From: JBBCJT01 sp037190665 | GTDB taxonomy: Bacteria; Pseudomonadota; Alphaproteobacteria; Acetobacterales; Acetobacteraceae | NCBI GenBank assembly: GCA_037190665.1 | Contig: JBBCJT010000236.1 | Coordinates: forward strand, 1-38,625 | Direction: 5' to 3' | Length of the DNA stretch: 38,625 nucleotides | Shown here: positions 7,329 through 17,390 of the stretch, piece after piece | How positions within the stretch are numbered: the stretch's first letter is position 1 | Layout of the letters: the number at the start of each line of letters is the position of its first letter | The notes under the pieces: generated by a model | The model's input: the letters and a program-made list of their open reading frames with translations, nothing else | Told to the model about the DNA's origin: nothing | Database searches by the model: none | Translations under genes and position numbers: made by a program

Positions 7329-8580
7329 GCTGGGTGATGTTCGCCCGGCGGCGGAGATCGCGCATCAGCCGCCGCGACTGCTGCTCCACCCGGTCGCGCA
7401 GGATCGAGGCGCGCAGTTCCTGCGGGGAGGCGAGCGCGAGGTTCTTCTGCTCCTTCGCGCAGACCATCACCACCATGATCCCTTCCGGCGTGGGCAGCGG
7501 CTGGCTGGCCCGGCCGATCGGCAGGCTGGCGAGCATCTGGCGGAACTGCGGCGGGTTGATCGTCTCCAGCCGCACCTCTCCGGGGTCGGACGGGCGCTTC
7601 TCGCCCGCCTGCTTGTTCGCCGCCTCGATCGCGTCGCAGCCGCGCGCGTTCGCCTGGATGCGCTGGGCGGCCTGGAGCTGGGCGATCTGCTGTTCGGTCG
7701 GCGCTTCGGGGTTCAGCGGCGAGGTGAAGGGCAGGAACGCCTGACGGACGGTCAGGATGGTGGCGAAGTCGCGCCCGACCTCGCGCTTCTGCCGCAGCGT
7801 GACGATGGCGAAGCCGCCCGGCACGCGCACGGGGTTGCTGATCGCGCCCGGCGGCATCGCGGCGAGCAGCCGGGCGATCTCCGGATCGACCTGCTCGGCC
7901 GTCACCCAGCCGAGGTCGCCGCCTTCCAGCGCGCTCGGGCTCTGGCTGAACTGCGCGGCCACCACGGGGAAGGGCGCGCCGGCGCGGAGTTGGGAAATCA
8001 CCTCGTTGGTGAACGACCGCGCCTGCTCCTCCCTGGCCGGGTCGTCCACCGGCACGAAGATCTCGGCGGCGAGGTATTCGGGCTGGCCCGTCCGCGCCTC
8101 GATCGCGCGGCCGCGCTCGGCGATCTCGGCCTCGGTCGGCTCGGCCTGCGCGCCCAGCACCTGCCGCAGCACGCGGCTCCAGCCGATCTGCACGCGGAGC
8201 TGGTCGATCAGGGTGCGGAACTCCACCCCCTGGCCCTGCAGCCGGGCGCGCATCGCGCCGGCGGGCATCTCGTTGCGCCGCTCCAGCCCGGTGATCGCCT
8301 CGGCGATCTCCTGATCGCCGACGACGATGCGGCGCCGCTGGATCTCCTGCAGGCGCAGCCGCTCGTCGATGAGCTGCTTGATCACCTGCGGGGTGAGCCG
8401 GTCGAGCACCTGCTGGGTCACCGGCATGCCGGTGGACAGCGCGAACAGCCGGCGCCGGTTCTCGACGTCGGTGCGGCTGATCACGTCCCCGTTCACGATC
8501 GCCGCGATCCCCAGTTCTTGCGCACGCGCAACGGGGGGCACGGACAGAAGCAGGGCGGCAAGGAGCATCAGAAGGCGCAT
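7321..8580 (-). CDS. surA: Periplasmic chaperone and peptidyl-prolyl isomerase SurA
   Basis: Escorts unfolded outer-membrane proteins, including LptD, across the periplasm. The 419-residue protein starts with a signal peptide (cleavage likely after ARA near residue 20). The SurA N-terminal chaperone domain follows (VNGDVISRTDVENRRRL onward), then one recognisable parvulin-type domain (FPVVAAQFSQSPSALEGGDLGWV to about residue 260) and a C-terminal region that may be a second, degenerate one. It lies 20 nt downstream of lptD, its main client, in the same operon. Confidence 0.92.
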   Translation of the reverse strand: MRLLMLLAALLLSVPPVARAQELGIAAIVNGDVISRTDVENRRRLFALSTGMPVTQQVLDRLTPQVIKQLIDERLRLQEIQRRRIVVGDQEIAEAITGLERRNEMPAGAMRARLQGQGVEFRTLIDQLRVQIGWSRVLRQVLGAQAEPTEAEIAERGRAIEARTGQPEYLAAEIFVPVDDPAREEQARSFTNEVISQLRAGAPFPVVAAQFSQSPSALEGGDLGWVTAEQVDPEIARLLAAMPPGAISNPVRVPGGFAIVTLRQKREVGRDFATILTVRQAFLPFTSPLNPEAPTEQQIAQLQAAQRIQANARGCDAIEAANKQAGEKRPSDPGEVRLETINPPQFRQMLASLPIGRASQPLPTPEGIMVVMVCAKEQKNLALASPQELRASILRDRVEQQSRRLMRDLRRRANITQRA

Positions 8581-8600
8581 CGGCGTCTTCTACCCCAAGG

Positions 8601-10796
8601 CTACAGGGCGTTGAAGCCGAACTCGCCCACCGTCTTGAACACCAGCCGGAACAGCAGGGCGGTGTCGCCGCCATCGCCCTCCCGGTCCCCCGCGGTCACG
8701 GTGAAGCGCCGCTGGTAGCGGATGTCGAAGATGAAGCACTCGTCCTCGTAGCCGATGGCGAAGTCCGTGCGGACCATGTGCCGCGTCTCGATATCGCGGC
8801 GAGTTGATCCGGCCATCCGCCAGTTGCCGACCTTGGAGCTGAAGCCGATGCCGACCTCGCTCCGCTCCTGATACGGCGTCAGGTAGGGCGAGGGGGCGCT
8901 GTACAGATAGCCGACATGGGCGCGGAACTCCTCCGGCCCCACGCTCGCCACCGTGTCCATCAGCCGCCGCGTGCCGGTCTGGTCGTCGAAGCGGCCGCGC
9001 CAGGTCAGGTCCATCCACGGCGTGGGGATGAAGGTCACGCGCGCGACGATGTCGCTGGCCTTGTCCTCGAGCCCGCTGCCCTCGGCGAAGGTGTCGTCCC
9101 GGTGGGCGCGGTAGCTCTGTCCGATCAGGCTGTCGACGATCGTGCCGCCGAAATACCAGGACCCGCGCAGCCCGACATTGGCGCGCAGCCCGCCCTCCAG
9201 CATGTCGCGGCCGGGGAACTTGTTGAACCCGAACAGGTTCGCGTCGGTGAATTCGAGGTCGAGGCTGTCCTCGTTCGGCCGCTTGTTGCGGCCGGTGCCG
9301 GTGTTCGGCCCGCCGACGATCTGCACGATCGGCTCGATCACCTGGCTGCCCATCGTCGCGCCGTGGCGCGCCCACGGCCAGCTCCAGGTGAACGACACCT
9401 GCGGATGCGCGCGCGTCGAGCCCGCGTTGGTGACGCTGTAGAAATTGGGCGAGCGGTTGAGGTCGTTGGCCTGGTAGGCGAGCAGGTCGAGATTGGCCGC
9501 CACCGTCATCTGCTCGCCCATCGTCCCGCGCAGCGGCATCTGCCAGGAGGAGCGGCCCGCCAGCCGCCGCGTGTCCGTGCCCGCGTCGCGGCTCAGCGCG
9601 AAGAAGCCCGCATCGAGGCCCAGCCGGCTGTTCCGCCACCCGGTCGGGCCCGCGTAGTCGACATAGACGCGCGGCAGCACGACCGGGATCAGCGCGTCGT
9701 CGTCCACCTCGGAGCGCAGTCCCTGATAGATGCGCGCGTCGACGCGGGCATAGGTGCCCTGGATCCCGTTGATGCCGAAGCCCTCGGCGAAGACCTGCGA
9801 GGTCAGCACGCGGTCGCTGCTGATGCGGAAGCGGCGCAGGTACTCGTCGTCCGTGGCGCGGTTCAGCCCGAAGCCGTACCGCCAGACCTCATCGTAGGCG
9901 AAGACGCCGGACGAGAAGATGTGGCCTTTCCAGCTGTCGTCCTCCTTGTCGTAGGTGAACGACCCGGCCGCCTGGATCTGGCCGTTGTTGAAGCGGCGGC
10001 GGTATTCCAGCCCGAGCAGCGGATTCTGCTCGGCGCTGAACATCGGCGCGAGCGTCAGGTCCGACTGGTCGTCGAGCACCCAGTAGTACGGGATCGAGAT
10101 GAAGGCGCCGAGCGCGGTGGAGCGGCCGAAGGTCGGGATCAGCAGGCCGGACTGGCGCTTCACCGACGGATCGGCGTGCCACATCGCGGGGATGTAGAAG
10201 ATCGGCACGCCGCCGAGCTGCATGGTCACGTCGCGGTAGCTGATGCGCTTCGCGTCGTTGTCGTGCCGTGCGGTGCGCGCGCGGAGCTGCCACAGCGGCG
10301 GCCGCGTGGGGTCCTCCCGGCACAGGTCGCAGGTCGAATAGACCACGCGCGCCATCTCGGTGACGTTGCCGTCGGTGCGCCGCGCGCCGTTGGCGGCGAG
10401 CCTTCCGTTGTCGGCGAGCAGGCCGCGCATGCCCTCCAGCACGCCGTTGCGCATCTCGTCGGTCAGCTCGGCGGAGTTCGCGAAGAGGATCTGCCCGTCG
10501 GGCTCGATCAGCACGATGTTGCCGGCGGCTGTCATGCGCCCGGTGTTGCGGTCGTAGGTCATGGTCTCGGCGCGCAGCACGCGCTCGCCCTGCCATGCCT
10601 CGATATGACCGCGCGCGGTGACCACGCCGGTGTTGCTGTCGTACTCGACCTCGTCGGCGGTGAAGAACACCGGCTGGTCGCGCTGCGGTGCGCTGCCGCC
10701 GCCGCCGATCGTCAGGTTCTGGGCTTGCCCCGGCGCTGCGCCGAGGACGCAGGCGAGGACCAGAAGGGGGATGCCGAGGCGGCGCAACACGGTCAT
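8601..10796 (-). CDS. lptD: LPS assembly outer-membrane protein LptD
   Basis: The beta-barrel component of the Lpt bridge, which inserts lipopolysaccharide into the outer leaflet of the outer membrane. The product of 731 residues has a signal peptide (cleavage near GQAQ, residue 23-26), an OstA/LptA-like domain (FFTADEVEYDSNTGVVTARG) and a long C-terminal barrel rich in aromatic-ended strands, ending FGFNAL. A CxxC pair (C156, C159) follows the OstA domain. The start at 10796 overlaps the lptG stop by 4 nt; the longer upstream frame only repeats lptG DNA and was rejected. Confidence 0.95.
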   Translation of the reverse strand: MTVLRRLGIPLLVLACVLGAAPGQAQNLTIGGGGSAPQRDQPVFFTADEVEYDSNTGVVTARGHIEAWQGERVLRAETMTYDRNTGRMTAAGNIVLIEPDGQILFANSAELTDEMRNGVLEGMRGLLADNGRLAANGARRTDGNVTEMARVVYSTCDLCREDPTRPPLWQLRARTARHDNDAKRISYRDVTMQLGGVPIFYIPAMWHADPSVKRQSGLLIPTFGRSTALGAFISIPYYWVLDDQSDLTLAPMFSAEQNPLLGLEYRRRFNNGQIQAAGSFTYDKEDDSWKGHIFSSGVFAYDEVWRYGFGLNRATDDEYLRRFRISSDRVLTSQVFAEGFGINGIQGTYARVDARIYQGLRSEVDDDALIPVVLPRVYVDYAGPTGWRNSRLGLDAGFFALSRDAGTDTRRLAGRSSWQMPLRGTMGEQMTVAANLDLLAYQANDLNRSPNFYSVTNAGSTRAHPQVSFTWSWPWARHGATMGSQVIEPIVQIVGGPNTGTGRNKRPNEDSLDLEFTDANLFGFNKFPGRDMLEGGLRANVGLRGSWYFGGTIVDSLIGQSYRAHRDDTFAEGSGLEDKASDIVARVTFIPTPWMDLTWRGRFDDQTGTRRLMDTVASVGPEEFRAHVGYLYSAPSPYLTPYQERSEVGIGFSSKVGNWRMAGSTRRDIETRHMVRTDFAIGYEDECFIFDIRYQRRFTVTAGDREGDGGDTALLFRLVFKTVGEFGFNAL

Positions 10797-11905
10797 CCGT
10801 CCTCCAGATGCAGCAGAAGCGATATGGCGAGTAAAAGGCCGGCGGCTGCCGGCGCCCAGGCGGCGAGCTGCACGGGCAGCGCGCCGGACTGGCCGAATTC
10901 GTTCGCGACCTTGGTGATGACGAACAGCGCGAAGCCCGCGGCCACGCCGCCGGCGAGCATCTGCGCCACACCGCCGCGCCGGGCGGGGCGCATCGAGAAG
11001 CCGGCCGCGACCAGCGCCATCACCCCGGCGAGCAGCGGCAGCGCCAGCAGCGCGTTCAGGTGCAGCCGGTGGCGGATCGAGGAGAAGCCCGAGGCGTCCA
11101 GCAGCGCGATGAAGTCCGGCAGCGCCCAGATCGACAGCGTGTCGGGCGAGGCGAAGCTGTCCTGCACGCGCGTGACCGTCAGGTCGGTGGGGAAGTCGAT
11201 CGTGCGCGGCGGGGAAGGGACGCGGTCGGCAAGGATCTCGCGCGCATCCTCCAGCCGCCACATGCCGGGCACCAGCCGCGCGCGCGGCGCCTCGATGCGG
11301 CCGAGGAAGCGGTCCTGCGTGTCGAGGCGGAAGATGGAGACGTCCCGCAGTTCCAGGCTGATCTGCGTCGCGCTGACGCCGCGCGCGTGCAGGATCGCCA
11401 CGCCCGGCCGATCGCCGGAGCGGTCCGCCTGCCGCAGCCAGAGCTGGCCGCCGGCCAGCGCGAAGGGGCCACCGCTCGATTTCAGGTACTGGTTGTCGAG
11501 CTGTTCCGCCCGCGCGAGCATCGCGCTCGACAGCGGCGAGATGGCCGCCGTCGCGATCGCGCCCAGCGCGAAGGCGACGAGCACCGGGGCGGCGACGAAC
11601 TGCCACACCGACACGCCCGCGGCCCGCGCGACCACCAGCTCCGAACTGCGCGTCAGCCGCCAGAAGGCGATAATGCCGCCGAGCAGCACGGCGAAGGGCA
11701 GGATCTCCATCACGATGAACGGGATGCGCAGCCCGGCGATGGTCGCGACCACGCCGAGCCCCGCATCCTCCCGCGTGGCGGAGCGGCGCAGCAATTCGAT
11801 CAGGTCGAACAGCGACACCAGCCCGGACAGCCCGGCCAGCATGCCCAGCACCGACCACACGAACTGGCGCGCCACATACAGCGACAGGGTCGCGACGATG
11901 TTCAT
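10793..11905 (-). CDS. lptG: LPS export ABC transporter permease LptG
   Basis: One of the two inner-membrane subunits of the LptB2FG transporter, which extracts LPS from the inner membrane. The 370-residue protein has N-terminal helices (residues 8-35 and about 60-85), a conserved ELVVARAAGVSVWQF coupling segment, a periplasmic beta-jellyroll domain and three C-terminal helices. This is the normal YjgP/YjgQ arrangement. It overlaps lptF upstream and lptD downstream by 4 nt each. Assignment as LptG rather than LptF rests on its second position in the pair. Confidence 0.93.
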   Translation of the reverse strand: MNIVATLSLYVARQFVWSVLGMLAGLSGLVSLFDLIELLRRSATREDAGLGVVATIAGLRIPFIVMEILPFAVLLGGIIAFWRLTRSSELVVARAAGVSVWQFVAAPVLVAFALGAIATAAISPLSSAMLARAEQLDNQYLKSSGGPFALAGGQLWLRQADRSGDRPGVAILHARGVSATQISLELRDVSIFRLDTQDRFLGRIEAPRARLVPGMWRLEDAREILADRVPSPPRTIDFPTDLTVTRVQDSFASPDTLSIWALPDFIALLDASGFSSIRHRLHLNALLALPLLAGVMALVAAGFSMRPARRGGVAQMLAGGVAAGFALFVITKVANEFGQSGALPVQLAAWAPAAAGLLLAISLLLHLEDG

Positions 11906-13011
11906 GCCCGGGCCCAGGAGGGCTGCATCGTGTAGGGGCCGAACAGCAGGAAGCCGGCCGCGGCGCCGGGCAGCAGCGCATGCAGCCAGACCAGCGGCAG
12001 CAGCGCGGGCACGCGCGCGGCGAGGTTGCCCACCGCGAGCCCCAGCGCGAGCAGCCCGACCAGCAGCCCCACGCCGACCAGCGGCCGCATCAGCCCGCCA
12101 TGGCGGCGGAAGGCGCCCGTGAGCGTGACGGCGAGCGCGACCAGCGCGAAGGAGATGCCGGTCAGCGGCCCCGACATGCGCTGATGCGCCTCCACGCGGA
12201 ACTTGGGGATGTCGCGCGGGTTCATCGGCTCGTTCGGATCGGGGTTGAGCAGTTCCGAGATCGAGCGTTCGCGCGAATCGCGCGCGCGGTTCTCCTCCAG
12301 CCGTCGCGACTGGGAGAGGTCGAGCGTGTTCTCCGCGAACTGCAGCATGTTCAGCCGCCCGGTGCCGCGATCGAGCTGCTGGCGGCTGCCGTTGTACAGC
12401 GTCACGCGCGGGCCGGAGGCGCCGGGGGTGATGATGCCGGCCTCGGCCAGGATGGTGGCGGGGTTGGCGCGGTCGCGCGCGTCATGGATGACGAGGCCGC
12501 GCAGCGTGCCGTCGCTGCCGCGGGAGCGCACATAGACCGTGACGTCGTCGCTGACCTGCGTGAACACGCCATCCTGCAGCAGGATGGCCGCCATCTGGTT
12601 GCGGATCTCGAACTGGTATTCGCGGAACTGCCCGTAGGACCAGGGCACGATGTAGATGTGCAGCAGCCAGCCGCAGATCGCCGCGACCGCCGCCACGCTC
12701 AGCGCTGGCCGCGCCAGCGCGCTCGCGGACAGGCCGGCGGCGCGCATCACCACCAGCTCCCTGTCGCCGGCGAGGCGCTGATAGACGAACAGCACCACCA
12801 CGAAGGTCGTAATCGGCAGGATCACCGCCACGAAGGACGGGATCATCAGGCTGGTGAGCTGGACGAACACCGCGAAGGACAACCCGCGGTTGACCACCAG
12901 CTCGACAAACCGCAGCGACTGGGTGAGCCAGATCAGCAGCGCGAGCCCGCCGGTCACCGCGATCAGGGCGATCGCGAGCTGCCGCGCGATATATCGGTCT
13001 ATCCCGGTCAT
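11902..13011 (-). CDS. lptF: LPS export ABC transporter permease LptF
   Basis: The partner of LptG in the LptB2FG complex. This 369-residue YjgP/YjgQ family protein begins MTGIDRYIARQLAIALIAV, with the first membrane helix at once. It carries the ELVVMRAAGLSASAL coupling segment (about residues 80-95), a periplasmic jellyroll domain and C-terminal helices. The start at 13011 was preferred to 13080 because the extra residues are not helix-like and the family begins close to this Met. It is the first gene of the lptFGD-surA-rsmA run; the 49-bp gap to the metallophosphoesterase gene upstream leaves room for a promoter, but none is obvious. Confidence 0.93.
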   Translation of the reverse strand: MTGIDRYIARQLAIALIAVTGGLALLIWLTQSLRFVELVVNRGLSFAVFVQLTSLMIPSFVAVILPITTFVVVLFVYQRLAGDRELVVMRAAGLSASALARPALSVAAVAAICGWLLHIYIVPWSYGQFREYQFEIRNQMAAILLQDGVFTQVSDDVTVYVRSRGSDGTLRGLVIHDARDRANPATILAEAGIITPGASGPRVTLYNGSRQQLDRGTGRLNMLQFAENTLDLSQSRRLEENRARDSRERSISELLNPDPNEPMNPRDIPKFRVEAHQRMSGPLTGISFALVALAVTLTGAFRRHGGLMRPLVGVGLLVGLLALGLAVGNLAARVPALLPLVWLHALLPGAAAGFLLFGPYTMQPSWARA

Positions 13012-13060
13012 GCGGCGGCGTGTGTAGCCTGCGGAGGGAGGCTGGAAAACGGCAAATCCC

Positions 13061-13963
13061 TCAGGCGCCGCCAAGTTCAACCAGCACGATTTCCGGCGGC
13101 ACGCCGAGCCGCAGCGGCAGCACCGACGTCCCCAGCCCGGCGGAGACGATCAGGTTGCGCTGGCGCTCCGCGACATGGCCGTAGGCGTAGCGGTTGCCGT
13201 AGCGCGACGGCACGATGGGCGACCAGCCGAACAGCCGCACCTGCCCGCCATGCGTGTGGCCGGACAGCGTCAGCGCCACCCGCTCCGGCACGGCGGGGAA
13301 GATGTCGGGCTCGTGCGCGAGCAGGATGGCGGGCGCCGAGTCGGTGAGCGCGGCGAGCGTGCGCGGCAGGCTGTGCACGCCCAGGAAGCGTTTGTTGCCG
13401 AGCGCGTAGGCGAGCTGGTCGCCCAGCCCGAGGATCCAGACCGGCCCGTCCGGCGTCTGGATCCGCCGCGCCTCGTTCTCCAGCGGCCCCAGCCGCGCCT
13501 GTGCCAGCGCCCGCCGCACGTAGGCCCGGCCGGAGCGCGTGCGCTGCACCTCCGCGTCGTCCCACCAGTCATGGTTGCCGAGCACGGAATGCACGCCGAA
13601 CGGCGCGCGCAGCGACGTCAGCGCGTCGAGGCAGTCATCGACCGTCACGCCCGGCCCGTGCAGGCGGCGGGAGGCCGAGTAGTCGCCGAGCAGCACGACG
13701 ATGTCGGGCTCCAGGGCGTTGGTCTCGGCTACGATCTCCCGCACGCGGCCGAGCGGCATGTGGCGGCTGCCCGCGTGGATGTCGGCGAGGGCCGCAATCC
13801 GCAGGCGCTGGCCGGGCGGCCAGCCGGGCGGGTCCGGCCGGTAGTGCACGACGTGCAGCCGCAGCCGCGGCTCCACGTAGCCGGCATAGGCGGGCAGGCT
13901 CAGCGAGCCGAGGGACGCAGCCCCGGCCGCCACCAGCGTCCGGCGGCGCAGGCGAAGTCTCAT
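13061..13963 (-). CDS. Secreted or membrane-attached metallophosphoesterase (YaeI-like)
   Basis: A calcineurin-type two-metal phosphoesterase of 300 residues. Metal and catalytic motifs are in order: DxH (D61, H63), GD (D94), GNHD (N130, H131), a histidine in AHEPDIF and the C-terminal GHTHGGQ. The N-terminus (RLRRRTLVAAGAASLG) is a twin-arginine-like signal or anchor, so the domain should face the periplasm. Homologues include E. coli YaeI and chlamydial LpxG, a UDP-2,3-diacylglucosamine hydrolase. Its place beside lptF suggests envelope phospholipid or lipid A work, but this is inference only. Confidence 0.85.
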   Translation of the reverse strand: MRLRLRRRTLVAAGAASLGSLSLPAYAGYVEPRLRLHVVHYRPDPPGWPPGQRLRIAALADIHAGSRHMPLGRVREIVAETNALEPDIVVLLGDYSASRRLHGPGVTVDDCLDALTSLRAPFGVHSVLGNHDWWDDAEVQRTRSGRAYVRRALAQARLGPLENEARRIQTPDGPVWILGLGDQLAYALGNKRFLGVHSLPRTLAALTDSAPAILLAHEPDIFPAVPERVALTLSGHTHGGQVRLFGWSPIVPSRYGNRYAYGHVAERQRNLIVSAGLGTSVLPLRLGVPPEIVLVELGGA

Positions 13964-14036
13964 GCCGGGCAGTTTATCGGCTGACCTGGTAACGAGTCTC
14001 TGTTTCCTGCGCGGCGGCCGGCCGGGTCCGGCCGTA

Positions 14037-15461
14037 TCAAGGCAGGACCTTGCCGGGATTCATGATCCCGGCCGGATCGAGCGCGGCCTTGATGCGCCGC
14101 ATGAGATCGAGCTCCACGCCGCCGCGCCAGTCGGCGACCATGTAAGGCTTGAGCTTGCCCACGCCGTGCTCGGCGCTGAACGATCCGCCCAGCCTGCGCA
14201 CCACCTCGTTCACCGCATCCATGATGTCGTGGTCGCGCGCGAGGAAGGCGGCCCCGTCCATCTCCGGCGGCTGTTCGAGATTGAAGTGGATGTTGCCGTC
14301 GCCCATGTGGCCGAACGGCACCGGCCGGATGCCCGGGATCAGCGCGCGGCAGGCCGCGGACGCCTCCGCGATCAGCGCCGGCACCGACGAGACCGGCACG
14401 GATACGTCGTTCTTCACGCTCGCGCCCTCGCGCCGCTGCGCGTCGGGGTGCTCCTCGCGCAGCTTCCACAGCGCGGCGCGCTGCGCGTCGCTTTCCGCGA
14501 TCACCGCATCCACCACCTCGCCGGCCTCCAGCGCATCGCCGATGGCCGCTTCGAGGCCGGCGCGCACATCCGCGCCGCTGCGCGAGCTGGTGAACTCGAT
14601 CAGCGTGTAGTTGTCCGCCTCCGTGCCCACGGGCAGCGTGGTCCCGGGGATGTGCTTCAGCACGAAGCCGACGCCGATCGCGGACATCAGCTCGAAGGCG
14701 GTCAGCGCCGCGCCGTCCGCGTCGCGCACGCGCCCGAGCAGCGACAGCGCCGCCTCGGGCGAGGGCACGGCGCAGAACGCGGTCACGGTCTCGCGTGCCG
14801 CCGGGTGCAGCTTCAGCACCGCGCCGGTGACGATGCCGAGCGTGCCCTCGCTGCCGACGAAGAGCTGGCGCAGGCAGTAGCCGGTGTTGTCCTTGCGCAG
14901 CCGGCGCAGCCCGTCCCACACCTCGCCCTGCGGCGTGACGACCTCCAGCCCGAGCACCATGTCGCGCGCATTGCCGTAGCGGACGGTGGTGTTGCCGCCG
15001 GCATTGGTGGACAGCACGCCGCCGATCTGCGCCGTGCCTTCCGAGCCGATCGACAGCGGCAGCAGGCAGCCCGCCTCGGCCGCCGCGTCCTGCGCGGCCT
15101 TCAGCGTCAGTCCGGCATCGACGGTCATGGTCAGGTCCACCGCGTCGATCGCGCGCACGCGCTTCATCCGCGCGAGGCTGAGCACGATCTCGCTGCCGTC
15201 CTCGGCCGGCACCGCGCCGCCGACCATCGAGGTGTTGCCGCCCTGCGGCACGATCCCCGTGCCCGCTTCCGCGCAGAGCCGCACCACGCGCGCGACCTCC
15301 TCGGTGCTCGCCGGCCGCACCACCGCGGCGGTGCGGCCGCGATACAGCTCCCGCCAGTCGGCCGCGTAGGGCGCGGTATCGGACGGGTCGGTGATGATGC
15401 CGCGCGGGCCGACGACATCGGTGATGGCGGCGATCAGGGCGGCGGTCGGTGCGTGAGCCAT
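14037..15461 (-). CDS. FAD-binding oxidoreductase, D-2-hydroxyacid dehydrogenase type
   Basis: A flavoprotein of the vanillyl-alcohol oxidase/GlcD superfamily (474 residues). The FAD-binding segment includes VPQGGNTSMVGGAV (about residues 70-83) and SIGSEGTAQIGGVLSTNAGG. The C-terminal FAD-oxidase domain has the metal-site motif GHMGDGNIHFN and the AEHGVGKLKPYM signature. This set fits D-2-hydroxyglutarate or D-lactate dehydrogenases that pass electrons to a quinone, cytochrome or electron-transfer flavoprotein. The true substrate cannot be fixed from sequence. The gene ends 8 nt before the Sua5 gene in the same direction (start 15461, upstream stop 15470). Confidence 0.87.
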   Translation of the reverse strand: MAHAPTAALIAAITDVVGPRGIITDPSDTAPYAADWRELYRGRTAAVVRPASTEEVARVVRLCAEAGTGIVPQGGNTSMVGGAVPAEDGSEIVLSLARMKRVRAIDAVDLTMTVDAGLTLKAAQDAAAEAGCLLPLSIGSEGTAQIGGVLSTNAGGNTTVRYGNARDMVLGLEVVTPQGEVWDGLRRLRKDNTGYCLRQLFVGSEGTLGIVTGAVLKLHPAARETVTAFCAVPSPEAALSLLGRVRDADGAALTAFELMSAIGVGFVLKHIPGTTLPVGTEADNYTLIEFTSSRSGADVRAGLEAAIGDALEAGEVVDAVIAESDAQRAALWKLREEHPDAQRREGASVKNDVSVPVSSVPALIAEASAACRALIPGIRPVPFGHMGDGNIHFNLEQPPEMDGAAFLARDHDIMDAVNEVVRRLGGSFSAEHGVGKLKPYMVADWRGGVELDLMRRIKAALDPAGIMNPGKVLP

Positions 15462-15469
15462 GGCGGATG

Positions 15470-16446
15470 CTAGTCCTTCGGGGCGGCAGCGCGGGAGAGC
15501 CGGTCGTTGATGGCGAGGCCGAGGCCGTGCGCGGGCACCGGCATCGCGGCGATGCGGGCCAGCCCGCGGCGCGCGCCTTCCGCATCGAGCGCGCGCAGCC
15601 CGGCGAACAGGCGCGACGCGGCCTCGACCAGATCGCCGCTCTCGGAGAGCTGGAACACAACCCCCGCGCCGGGCGGCGGCGGGCCGAACGCCAGCAGCGC
15701 CTCGTCGGCGGCGGCGGACGCGGCGTCCTTCCGCAGCGGCAGCGATGGCGCGTAGTGGGACAGCATCAGCCCGGGCGAGCGCAGCGCATGCGTGGCCTCG
15801 GCCGCCTCGTGCGGGATGCCGCGCGCGACGGGGCCGATCTCGGCCTCGATCCGCTCCACGGTCACGCCGCCCGGGCGCAGCAGCACGGCCGTTGCGTCGG
15901 TCAGCGCGAGCACGGTCGATTCCACCCCCACGCCGCAGGGGCCGGTGTCGAGCACCGCCGCGATCCGCCCGCCGAGCCCGTCGATCACGTGCTGCGCCGT
16001 GGTGGGGGAGATGCTGCCGGACCGGTTGGCGGACGGCGCGGCCACGGGGCGGTCCGTCTGGCGCAGCAGCGCGCGCGCCGGTTCCGGCGCCGGCACCCGG
16101 ACCGCCAGCGTGTCGAGCCCCGCGCCGGTGAGCAGCGCGACGGGGCAATCCGGCCGCCGCTTCAGCACCAGCGTCAGCGGGCCGGGCCAGAACGCCGCCG
16201 CGAGACGCTGCGCGCGCGCGTCCGCCTCGACATGGGCGAAGGCGGATGCGGCGTCGGGGTAGTGGCAGATCAGCGGATTGAAATGCGGCCGGCCCTTCGC
16301 CTCGAAGATGGCGGCGACGGCGCGCTCGTTCGTGGCATCCGCGCCCAGCCCGTAGACGGTCTCGGTGCCGAAGGCGACGAGCGATCCCGCGCGCAGCAGC
16401 CGCGCGGCTTCGGCGATGCCGGCGGCGTCGCCCGCCAGACGCGCGG

Positions 16447-16450
<4 letters not shown>
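15470..16450 (-). CDS. L-threonylcarbamoyladenylate synthase (Sua5/YrdC/TsaC)
   Basis: Makes threonylcarbamoyl-AMP from threonine, bicarbonate and ATP for the t6A37 modification of tRNAs reading ANN codons. The 326-residue protein is the long Sua5 form. It has a YrdC domain with GTETVYGLGADATN (residues 28-41), KGRPHFNPL and PSANRSGS, then a C-terminal Sua5 domain beginning near the linker LSHYAPSLPL. Its start overlaps the cysQ stop by 4 nt, so it is likely co-translated with cysQ. Confidence 0.94.
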
Positions 16451-17211
<761 letters not shown>

Positions 17212-17332
17212 GCCAAGGCTGATAGCGCCGGGCCGCCCGGTGGCAAAGCCCGGGGACTGCTTGTCAGGCGGCACCGGCGCTCGCCCCCCATCCGGGATAC
17301 TGCCGTGGGTGGCCGGGCGAGCCGGTGCCGAA

Positions 17333-17348
17333 TTCCGCCTCGGCGGAA
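17333..17348. promoter_or_regulatory. Inverted repeat in the cysQ-pepA divergent region
   Basis: A perfect TTCCGC-CTCG-GCGGAA inverted repeat lies 43 nt before the pepA start. A possible minus-10-like CTCTAAGGT follows directly. It could be an operator or the edge of a leader hairpin; no known regulator box is recognised. The rest of the 17212-17390 gap shows no gene. Confidence 0.35.
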
Positions 17349-17390
17349 AACACTCTAAGGTCCCGCCCCCCGCATAGCAGGAGTTCACGC

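Noticed and set aside
8916..12122. A 1068-codon open frame on the plus strand opposite lptD, lptG and the end of lptF
   Set aside because: It is antisense to three clear genes. The product is rich in Arg, Ala, His and Gly with no domain, and such long shadow frames are expected in high-GC DNA with strong third-position bias.
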